Under the pieces are notes generated by a model. It worked only from the letters and a program-made list of their open reading frames with translations. It did no database searches and was not told where the DNA came from. DNA of 64,000 bases from G963717155 sp963717155 (GTDB taxonomy: Bacteria; Actinomycetota; Thermoleophilia; Gaiellales; JALYLC01): NCBI GenBank assembly GCA_963717155.1, contig OY970326.1:868001-932000 (forward strand), written 5' to 3'. This document shows positions 51,534 through 58,021 of this stretch, piece by piece; the stretch's first letter is position 1; every line of letters starts with the position of its first letter. The position numbers and the translations under genes were made by a program.

Positions 51534-51801
51534 ATGGAACCGGCGCGCGCCTACACGCAGTTCGTCGGACTCGTCCTCGAGCTCTCCGGCGAGGTGCTGA
51601 GCGGGGACGAGGCTCGCTGTCTGCGCGATGCGGCTGACGCACGGCTGTTCGGCGACGACGACACGCGACCTGCACGACGCGAACGCCGAGTGCCTGCTGC
51701 TGCTGCTCGAGACGTCGCGACGGGTGTCGAGCGACAGGCTCGAAACGGTGCGCGACGCGCTCGAGGCGATCAGCCCGGTCGTCATGCGCCGCGCTGCCTG
51801 A
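51534..51801 (+). CDS. Hypothetical small helical protein (one frameshift)
   Basis: About 88 residues after removing one extra base near 51667: MEPARAYTQFVGLVLELSGE, then DLHDANAECLLLLLETSRRV and LETVRDALEAISPVVMRRAA. Heptad-like leucines suggest a helical bundle. Family not recognised. It follows uvrA by 50 bp in the same direction and converges with the ECF sigma gene. Confidence 0.5.
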
Positions 51802-51810
51802 GCGCCTGAA

Positions 51811-52968
51811 CTAGAGGCGGGCCAGGAGACGACGCAGGAGGCGCCGCTCGGACTCGGTGTGTGTCAGCTCGAGCGCGCGCTCGTACGAGGCGCGTGCCTC
51901 GCTCGTCCGCCCGAGTCGCCGCAACAGCTCGGCGCGCGTCGAATGCAGGTAGCGATAGCCGTCGAGCGGCAACGCGTCGATGAGCTCGAGGCCCTGCTCG
52001 ACGCCCTCGACCTGCGCCACGGCGACGGCGCGGTTCAGCTCGACGACCGGCGAGCCCGTGATGCGCGCGAGCTCGCGGTACAGCCCTCCGATCTGCGGCC
52101 AGTCGGGCTCGTCGCTGACGTGCAGCGATGCGATCGCCGCCTGCAGGACGTACGGGCCTCGGCCCCGCAGCGCGATCGCGCGGTCGAGGGCGGCACGACC
52201 ACCCGCGATCTTGCGCTGATCCCACAGCGCGCGGTCCTGCTCCTCCAGCAGGATGATCTCGCCGCCGCGCATGCGTGCGTCGCGTCGCGCGTCGTGCAGC
52301 AGCATCAGTGCCAGCAGTCCATGCGCTTCCGGCTCGTCTGGCATGAGCGTCGTCAGCGCGTATGCGAGCCGGATCGACTCGTCGGCCAGGTCGTCACGCC
52401 CGCCATAGCCCTCGTTGTAGATGAGGTAGAAGACCGCGAGGACGGCCTCGAGACGCTCGGGCAGGCGCTCGGCGACGGGAACGCGGAACGGGATCCCGGC
52501 GAGCTTGATCTTCTTCTTCGCACGCACGAGGCGTTGCGCCATGGTCGCCTCGTCGACGAGGAAGGTGTGCGCGATCTCCGACGTCGTGAGGCCTCCGAGC
52601 GTACGTAGCGTCAGTGCGACCTGTGCGTCCAGCGACAGCGCCGGATGGCAGCAGGTGAACATCAGCTCGAGGCGCTCGTCGGGGAAGGCGTTCTCGTCCA
52701 CGGTGTCCTCAGCCCACTGGGGCACATCGAGCAGCCTGGTCTTGCTGGCCAGCACCCGATCGCGGCGGATGCGATCGATCGCCCGATTGCGTCCGACGGC
52801 GATCAGCCAGCCGGCCGGGCTCGCCGGCGTTCCCTCGCGGGGCCAACGAGCCGCGGCGCTCGCGAAGGCCTCCTGGGCGGCCTCCTCGGCGAGGTCGAAG
52901 TCGCCGAGGAAGCCGATCAGTGTTGCGAGGACGCGATCCCAGTGGTCTCGAAAGACCTGTTCGATCAA
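51811..52968 (-). CDS. ECF sigma factor with C-terminal TPR-like extension (ECF42 type)
   Basis: 385 residues, intact. Sigma2 is FRDHWDRVLATLIGFLGDFD with EAAQEAFASAAARWP and GWLIAVGRNRAIDRIRRD; sigma4 is ALTLRTLGGLTTSEIAHTFL. A C-terminal helical extension of about 200 residues (LPERLEAVLAVFYLIYNEGY, DRAIALRGRGPYVLQAAIAS, ASYERALELTHTES) is the DUF6596/TPR region. This layout next to a DGPF (YCII-like) gene defines the ECF42 group, which has no anti-sigma factor and is thought to be controlled through its own extension. TTG start overlaps the DGPF gene stop. Confidence 0.88.
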   Translation of the reverse strand: MIEQVFRDHWDRVLATLIGFLGDFDLAEEAAQEAFASAAARWPREGTPASPAGWLIAVGRNRAIDRIRRDRVLASKTRLLDVPQWAEDTVDENAFPDERLELMFTCCHPALSLDAQVALTLRTLGGLTTSEIAHTFLVDEATMAQRLVRAKKKIKLAGIPFRVPVAERLPERLEAVLAVFYLIYNEGYGGRDDLADESIRLAYALTTLMPDEPEAHGLLALMLLHDARRDARMRGGEIILLEEQDRALWDQRKIAGGRAALDRAIALRGRGPYVLQAAIASLHVSDEPDWPQIGGLYRELARITGSPVVELNRAVAVAQVEGVEQGLELIDALPLDGYRYLHSTRAELLRRLGRTSEARASYERALELTHTESERRLLRRLLARL

Positions 52969-53311
52969 CGCTCGACCAGCGGGCGGACCTCGATGGCGCC
53001 GCCGAGCCTGGCGGCGGGAATGCGCGCGGCGATCTCGATCGCGGTGTCGAGATCGTCGGCCTCGAGCAGGTAGTAGCCGCCGAGCACCTCGCGGCTCTCC
53101 GGGAACGGCCCGTCGGTCGTGAGGGTTCGCCCACCCTCGACGCGCACGGTCGTCGCGGTGTCGGCGGACTGCAGCTGAGCGCCCTCCGACCACGCCGGGC
53201 GTGCGAGGAGATCGCGAAGTACTCGCCCATGATCGCGTTCTGCTCGTCCTCGCTCAACCGATCCCACTCTTCGCTCGTGCCGCTGGAGAAGATCTGGAGC
53301 AGGTACTGCAT
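52965..53311 (-). CDS. DGPF/YCII-domain protein (one frameshift)
   Basis: About 116 residues: MQYLLQIFSSGTSEEWDRLS at the start and the signature LTTDGPFPESREVLGGYYLL, then TAIEIAARIPAARLGGAIEV. A one-base deletion near 53208 shifts the frame in the middle. DGPF proteins accompany ECF42 sigma factors, often as their main regulated targets; the biochemical role is unknown. Translationally coupled to the sigma gene. Confidence 0.85.
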
Positions 53312-53401
53312 GTGAGGCCTCCTGAATGGCTGATGACTTCTCAGAGACGAACCGTGAGCCGAGAAATCGACAGCGCCGCTGCAGGCAGGCGTCGGCAGGC
53401 G

Positions 53402-53773
53402 TCAGCCGCGCTCGATCAGCTCGATCCGGTAGCCATCGGGATCGCGCACGAAGCACAGCCGCGACCCGCCATCGCTGACCGTGTACGGCGCGCGCTCCGG
53501 CAGGATCCCCTGGCCTGACAGGCGCTCGAGCGTGCCGTCGATGTCGTCGACCGTGACCGCGATGTGGCCGTACGCCGTCCCGAGCTCGTACGAGTCCACG
53601 CCGTAGTTGTAGGTCAGCTCGAGGCGATCGTCATCGCCGGGCAGCCCCATGTAGATGTTCATCGCCTCGTCGCGGATCGGCATCCGACGACGCTCCTCGA
53701 ATCCCAGCGCGCGGTAGAACGCGATCGAGCGATCGGGATCGGTAATGCGATAGCAGGTGTGGATCAGCTCCAT
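53402..53773 (-). CDS. gloA: VOC-family lactoylglutathione lyase-like protein
   Basis: 123 residues, intact. ELIHTCYRITDPDRSIAFYR, LELTYNYGVDSYELGTAYGH and DPDGYRIELIERG carry the His/Glu metal ligands in glyoxalase I order. The family isomerises hemithioacetals; in Actinobacteria the thiol would not be glutathione, so the substrate is uncertain. The ATG overlaps the stop of the MarR-like gene upstream by 10 nt. Confidence 0.85.
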   Translation of the reverse strand: MELIHTCYRITDPDRSIAFYRALGFEERRRMPIRDEAMNIYMGLPGDDDRLELTYNYGVDSYELGTAYGHIAVTVDDIDGTLERLSGQGILPERAPYTVSDGGSRLCFVRDPDGYRIELIERG

Positions 53774-54153
53774 GGCGCCAGTGTAGAAGGTTGCGAGACG
53801 GTTGCGCGAAGCCGCGTGAGGAGCCCTCGGAGCCGCTCGACGTCGTCGTCGGGGATGTCGGCCCGCAGGTGCCGGTCGAAGGCGATTGCGGCAGCCCGTA
53901 GCTGCTCGAACAGGGCCTCGCCCCGTGCGGTGAGCTCGACGTTGTGAACGCGGCGGTTCGACGGATCGCGCCGGCGCGTGAGCAGGCCGTCGGCCTCCAT
54001 CGAGTTGAGGTGGTGCGTCAGCGTCGCGTCCTGGATCCCGACCGCCTCGGCGAGCGCTCGCTGGTTCGGCCGTCGCGCGGTCTTCAGCGAGATCAGGATC
54101 AGCAGCCCGAAGCCCTCGACCCGCCCGCACCCGCCGATCCTGATCGGCGGCAT
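53764..54153 (-). pseudogene. MarR-family regulator lacking its N-terminal helix
   Basis: The winged HTH is clear: QRALAEAVGIQDATLTHHLN, SMEADGLLTRRRDPSNRRVH and VELTARGEALFEQL, then a C-terminal helix. The usual first helix (about 25-30 residues) is missing. In its place the frame runs through MPPIRIGGCGRVEGF, which is the antisense of the truncated LLM gene on the other strand. The dimerisation helix is thus lost. It is coupled to gloA. Either a deletion or an assembly chimera joined the two loci. Confidence 0.65.
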
Positions 54154-54499
54154 GGGGGAGCGGAGGACCCTCCGCCTCGTCGCCCGCTACGCCGACGCGT
54201 GCAACCTGTTCGACATCCCCGACGGCGGCGCGACGATCACGCGCAAGCTCGCCGTCCTCGCCGAGCACTGCGCCGCCGTGGGCAGGCGCTACGAGGACAT
54301 CGAGAAGACGGTGAGCACGCGTCTCGCCCCCGGGGAGTCGGTCGCGAGCTTCGTCGAGCGCTGCCGCGCGTTGTCTGCGCTCGGGATCGAGCACGCGGCG
54401 GTCATCACCACGGGGCCGTGGACCGACGAGGGCCTGGCCACGCTGGCGGCCGCGGTCACCGAGGTTGAGGCCTTCCGGGGCAGCGGCAGCCGTGTGTAG
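54118..54499 (+). pseudogene. C-terminal fragment of an LLM-class flavin (F420) oxidoreductase
   Basis: About 125 residues beginning RPHPPILIGGMGERRTLRL, the conserved late strand of luciferase-like monooxygenases, then ARYADACNLF and HCAAVGRRYEDIEKTVSTRL to a normal end (TLAAAVTEVEAF). The N-terminal 180 or so residues are absent; upstream DNA is the antisense of the MarR gene. No start codon gives a sensible protein. Confidence 0.7.
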
Positions 54500-54502
54500 G
54501 AT
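54497..54502 (+). promoter_or_regulatory. -10 box (TAGGAT) of a leaderless fmdB promoter
   Basis: TAGGAT lies 7 nt before the fmdB ATG at 54510 and overlaps the stop of the LLM fragment. Confidence 0.5.
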
Positions 54503-54509
54503 GCTCGCC

Positions 54510-54733
54510 ATGCCGATCTACGAGTACACCTGCAGCACGTGTGAGCATCGGTTCGAGGAGCTCGTCTCGGCCGATGGGAGGACGCTCGTGGCGTGCCCCG
54601 AGTGCGCCTCGTCGGACGTGACGAAGCTCTTCTCGAGCTTCGCGACGCACTCGGTCGGCGGCGACATGCCGCGACCTGCCATGGCGGCGGCGGTGGCGGC
54701 TGCTGCGGCGGTGGCTGCGGCTGCCGGCACTGA
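54510..54733 (+). CDS. FmdB-family zinc ribbon protein (one frameshift)
   Basis: MPIYEYTCSTCEHRFEELVS followed by ACPECASSDVTKLF is the FmdB zinc ribbon (two CxxC). One base appears missing near 54672. In the restored frame the protein ends with a Gly/Cys-rich tail, GGGGGGCCGGGCGCRH, typical of the family, and stops at 54731-54733. Read without the correction it looks fused to the UDG; I reject that fusion. Function unknown. Confidence 0.82.
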
Positions 54734-54743
54734 GTGGCTCGCG

Positions 54744-55466
54744 ATGGCCGTCGAGGCGAGCGCTCGTCGTTCGGAGCTCAGCCGCTACGCCGAGGAGTGG
54801 TCGAGCTGTCGGGACTGCCGCCTCGCTGAGGGGCGTACGACGGTCGTCGTCGGCGACGGAAATCCCGATGCCGACCTGATGTTCGTCGGCGAGGCGCCGG
54901 GGTTCCACGAGGACCGACAGGGCGTGCCGTTCGTCGGCCAGGCCGGCGGACTGCTCGACGAGCTGCTCGGGCTGATCGGCCTCGGACGCGCCGACTGCTA
55001 CATCGCGAACGTCATCAAGTGCCGTCCGCCGGGCAACCGAGATCCGCAGCCCGACGAGATCGAGGCGTGCGAGGGGAAGCTCTATCGGCAGATCGCGATC
55101 GTGCAGCCGCGCGTGATCGCGACGCTCGGCAACTTCTCGACGCGGCTCCTGTCCGGCCGCCAGCACGGCGTCAGCCGCGTCCACGGGCAGGCCAGGCGTA
55201 CGACCCTGGGCGGGAGCCAGGTGGTGCTGTACCCGCTGTATCACCCGGCCGCGGCGCTCTACAACCCGCGGCTTCGCCCGGAGCTCGAGGCCGACGTCCT
55301 GCGGATCCCGGCGCTGCTCGAGCACCTCGCGCTGCTCGAGCGCTCCGAGGCGGATCTCGAAGCGGGCGACCTCGCGACTCCGCCGGCCCCCGCGGCCGTG
55401 GCCGCTGCGGCGACCCCGGCCCAGCTCGTCACCCCGCGTGCCGCAGATCAGCTCGAGCTCTTCTGA
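54744..55466 (+). CDS. Family 4 uracil-DNA glycosylase
   Basis: Iron-sulfur UDG of about 240 residues, intact, removing uracil from DNA. CRDCRLAEGRTTVVVGDG supplies two cysteines, GEAPGFHEDRQGVPFVGQAG is the catalytic motif, NVIKCRPPGNRDPQPDEIEAC supplies the other two cysteines, and YHPAAALYNP is motif B. A C-terminal Ala/Pro-rich tail of about 40 residues overlaps the tsaE start by 29 nt. Confidence 0.9.
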   Translation: MAVEASARRSELSRYAEEWSSCRDCRLAEGRTTVVVGDGNPDADLMFVGEAPGFHEDRQGVPFVGQAGGLLDELLGLIGLGRADCYIANVIKCRPPGNRDPQPDEIEACEGKLYRQIAIVQPRVIATLGNFSTRLLSGRQHGVSRVHGQARRTTLGGSQVVLYPLYHPAAALYNPRLRPELEADVLRIPALLEHLALLERSEADLEAGDLATPPAPAAVAAAATPAQLVTPRAADQLELF

Positions 55467-55863
55467 GCTCGAGACGGCCGAGGCGGGCGCAGCGCTCGCG
55501 CGCCGTCTTCCCGCAGGTGCCGTGGTCTACGTCGAGGGAGAGCTCGGTGCGGGCAAGACGGCGTTCATCCGCGGAGCCGCACTCGCGCTCGGCGTGGACG
55601 AGCCGGTCACGAGCCCGACGTTCACGGTCGCCCACCTGTACGCGGGCGATCAGGGGCCGGTTGCCCACCTCGACCTGTATCGCACCCGGGCGCTCGGCGA
55701 CGAGGATCTCGCCGATCTCGAGCCGTACTTCGACGACGTGCGCGCGACGTTCATCGAGTGGGCGGTGCGGGGCGAGGGATTGCTTCCGGCTGCCGACGTG
55801 CGCGTCCTGCTCCGCCTGGTGAGCGAGGGCGTGCGCGAGATCGAGATCGTCGCCTCGCAATGA
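55438..55863 (+). CDS. tsaE: tRNA threonylcarbamoyladenosine biosynthesis ATPase TsaE
   Basis: ATPase of the t6A37 pathway, 141 residues, intact. GELGAGKTAFIRGAALALG is the P-loop, SPTFTVAHLY and HLDLYR follow, and FIEWAVRGEGLLP carries the conserved E-W. GTG start lies within the UDG 3' end. First gene of the t6A set tsaE-tsaB-rimI-tsaD. Confidence 0.95.
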   Translation: MPQISSSSSELETAEAGAALARRLPAGAVVYVEGELGAGKTAFIRGAALALGVDEPVTSPTFTVAHLYAGDQGPVAHLDLYRTRALGDEDLADLEPYFDDVRATFIEWAVRGEGLLPAADVRVLLRLVSEGVREIEIVASQ

Positions 55864-55868
55864 GTCTC

Positions 55869-55874
55869 TAGACT
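55869..55874 (+). promoter_or_regulatory. -10 box (TAGACT) before tsaB, leaderless
   Basis: TAGACT lies 7 nt before the tsaB GTG, in the 18-nt tsaE-tsaB gap. It may give an internal promoter of the operon. Confidence 0.45.
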
Positions 55875-55881
55875 GCGGTCG

Positions 55882-56499
55882 GTGCTGTTGCTCGCCATTG
55901 ACACTGCCACCACCGTCGCCACGGCGTGCGTCTGGCGCGATGGAGCGGTACTCGCGGAAGGTGAGAGACGCGACGGCCACGTCGCGCAGGAGGTGCTCGT
56001 GCTGTGTCAGGAGCTCGTCGAGCGTGCGGGTGTCTCGGCGGGCGAGCTCGACGGCGTCGTCGGCGGGATCGGGCCGGGCAGCTTCACGGGAGTCCGGATC
56101 GGCCTCGCGACCGCGCGCGGGCTCGGACTCGGGCTCGGGATCCCCGTCGCCGGGGCGAGCACGCTCGCGGCGCTGCGTGCCGGCGCCGGGGACGGCGCGA
56201 TCGCGTGCATCGATGCGCGCCGCGGAGAGGTGTTCGCCGAAGGAGCGGGAGTTCCGGCGGCGGCCCGCTCGCCGCAGGCGCTCGCGGACCTTGCGCCGCG
56301 GGCCGCAGTCGTCGTCGGCGATGGCGCCGTTCGCTACCGCGCGGAGCTCGAGGCGGCGGACCTGGTCGTGCCGCCCGATGACGACCCGCGCCACGCGCCC
56401 GCCGCGCGCCTGCTCGCCGGGCTGGCCGCCGCGGACGGCCTGGCGACGGCGGCAGCCCCGCAGTACCTGCGCCGCCCCGATGCCGAGGAGGCCGCGTGA
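55882..56499 (+). CDS. tsaB: tRNA threonylcarbamoyladenosine biosynthesis protein TsaB
   Basis: Partner of TsaD and TsaE in t6A synthesis, about 205 residues, intact. LLAIDTATTVATACVW, VVGGIGPGSFTGVRIGLATA and LAALRAGAGDGAIACIDARR match the ASKHA fold of TsaB. The stop overlaps the rimI GTG. Confidence 0.95.
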   Translation: MLLLAIDTATTVATACVWRDGAVLAEGERRDGHVAQEVLVLCQELVERAGVSAGELDGVVGGIGPGSFTGVRIGLATARGLGLGLGIPVAGASTLAALRAGAGDGAIACIDARRGEVFAEGAGVPAAARSPQALADLAPRAAVVVGDGAVRYRAELEAADLVVPPDDDPRHAPAARLLAGLAAADGLATAAAPQYLRRPDAEEAA

Positions 56500-57005
56500 G
56501 CTCCGACCTGCTCGATGCAACCGGCAGCGACGCCCCCGGGGCGCCGATCGAGATCCGCAGGCTCACCCTCGAGGACCTCCAGGCCGTCGAGGCGATCGAG
56601 CGGCGCTCGTACCAGACGCCGTGGTCCCGCTCGATGTTCGCAGGCGAGCTCGCGAAGGCGACCGGCCTCTGCCTCGGCGCGTTCACGGGCGAGCGCCTGT
56701 GCGCCTACCTGATCGTCGCGCGCTACGTGGACGCCTGGCACGTCATGAACATCGCGGTGGACGTCGACAGCCGCCGCCGTGGGATCGCCGAGCGGCTGCT
56801 GCTCGAGCTCTTCGCACTCACGGACCGCGACGGGTCGCGGGGCTACACGCTCGAGGTGCGGGTCTCGAACGCCGGTGCGATCCGCCTGTACGAGCGGCTC
56901 GGGTTCCTCGCCTCGGGTGTTCGGCGCGGGTACTACACCGACAACCGCGAGGACGCCCTGATCATGTGGCGCCATCCGCCCGGCAGCGTTCCGGACGAGG
57001 TGTGA
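56496..57005 (+). CDS. rimI: Ribosomal protein alanine N-acetyltransferase RimI
   Basis: GNAT acetyltransferase, 169 residues, intact. IRRLTLEDLQAVEAIERRSY, VMNIAVDVDSRRRGIAERLL (acetyl-CoA loop RRRGIA) and EVRVSNAGAIRLYERLGF are typical of RimI. It lies between tsaB and tsaD, the standard order, with start-stop overlaps at both ends. Confidence 0.93.
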   Translation: MSSDLLDATGSDAPGAPIEIRRLTLEDLQAVEAIERRSYQTPWSRSMFAGELAKATGLCLGAFTGERLCAYLIVARYVDAWHVMNIAVDVDSRRRGIAERLLLELFALTDRDGSRGYTLEVRVSNAGAIRLYERLGFLASGVRRGYYTDNREDALIMWRHPPGSVPDEV

Positions 57006-58021
57006 TCCTCGCGCTCGAGACCTCCTGCGACGACACCTGCGCCGCGGTCGTCGATCGCGATCTCGTCGTCCGCTCGTCGATACGCAGCTCCCAGTCGGAG
57101 CTGCACGCGCGCTTCGGCGGCGTCGTGCCCGAGATCGCGTCGCGGCGGCACCTCGAGCTCGTCGGCCCGGTGATCGAGGCGGCACTCGACGACGCCGCCG
57201 TCACGCTCGACGACATCACCCTGGTCGCGGCGACACAGGGTCCTGGGCTGATCGGCGCCCTGCTCGTCGGCCTCGCTGCCGGCAAGGCGATCGCGTGGTC
57301 CAGATCCCTGCCCTTCGCGCCGGTCGACCACCTCGCGGGTCACGTCGCGGCGCTGTTCCTCGCGCCGGGGCGCGTCGAGCCTCCGTTCCTGTGCCTGCTT
57401 GCGTCCGGCGGCCACACGCTCTTCCTCGACGTCCCCTCGCGCGGCGAGCTCGTCCCGCTCGGTGGAACGCTCGACGACGCTGCCGGCGAGGCCTTCGACA
57501 AGGGGGCGCGACTGCTCGGGCTCGCCTACCCGGGCGGCCCGGCCCTCGAGCAGCTCGCGCGGGACGGCGATCCGCAGCGCGAGCCGTTTCCGCGCGCCCT
57601 TGCGGGGCGGCCCGGGTGCGATCTGTCGTTCTCGGGCCTCAAGTCGGCGCTCGCCCGGCGCGTTGCCGAGCTCGGGGAGTCGGCCGACGCCTGTCGTGCC
57701 GATCTCGCGGCCGGCTACCAGGACGCGATCGTTGCGACTCTCGTCGAGCGCGCGGGACGCGCGCTCGAGGCGTCCGGCCGTGATGCGCTGGCGGTCGCCG
57801 GAGGCGTTGCCGCGAACTCGGCGCTGCGCCGCGCGCTGGCCGATCTGTGCGATGAGCGCGGCGCGCGGCTCCTGCTCGCACCGCCCGCGATGTGCGTCGA
57901 CAACGCCGCGATGATCGCCGCAGCGGCGCTGGATGTCGAGGCCCTGGAGGCGCCTGCCTACCTCGAGCTGGACGCATATGCGCGAAGCCCCGTCCTACGG
58001 CCGTTACACTCCCGCCGATGA
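57002..58021 (+). CDS. tsaD: tRNA N6-adenosine threonylcarbamoyltransferase TsaD
   Basis: Catalytic subunit of the t6A complex, 339 residues, intact. LALETSCDDTCAAVV, VVPEIASRRHLE (metal-binding His region; the usual HxxxH is partly RRHLE), ATQGPGLIGALLVGLAAGKA, VDHLAGHVAALFL, GTLDDAAGEAFDKGARLLGL and GGVAANSALRRAL are family signatures. GTG start. Confidence 0.95.
   Translation: MILALETSCDDTCAAVVDRDLVVRSSIRSSQSELHARFGGVVPEIASRRHLELVGPVIEAALDDAAVTLDDITLVAATQGPGLIGALLVGLAAGKAIAWSRSLPFAPVDHLAGHVAALFLAPGRVEPPFLCLLASGGHTLFLDVPSRGELVPLGGTLDDAAGEAFDKGARLLGLAYPGGPALEQLARDGDPQREPFPRALAGRPGCDLSFSGLKSALARRVAELGESADACRADLAAGYQDAIVATLVERAGRALEASGRDALAVAGGVAANSALRRALADLCDERGARLLLAPPAMCVDNAAMIAAAALDVEALEAPAYLELDAYARSPVLRPLHSRR
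58005..58010 (+). promoter_or_regulatory. -10 box (TACACT) before the subtilase gene, leaderless
   Basis: TACACT lies inside the tsaD 3' end, 7 nt before the ATG at 58018. Confidence 0.5.

Noticed and set aside
54510..55466. Fusion of an FmdB zinc ribbon to the uracil-DNA glycosylase
   Set aside because: In the frame one base away the FmdB Gly/Cys tail and its stop at 54731 are perfectly readable, so a missing base explains the apparent fusion.
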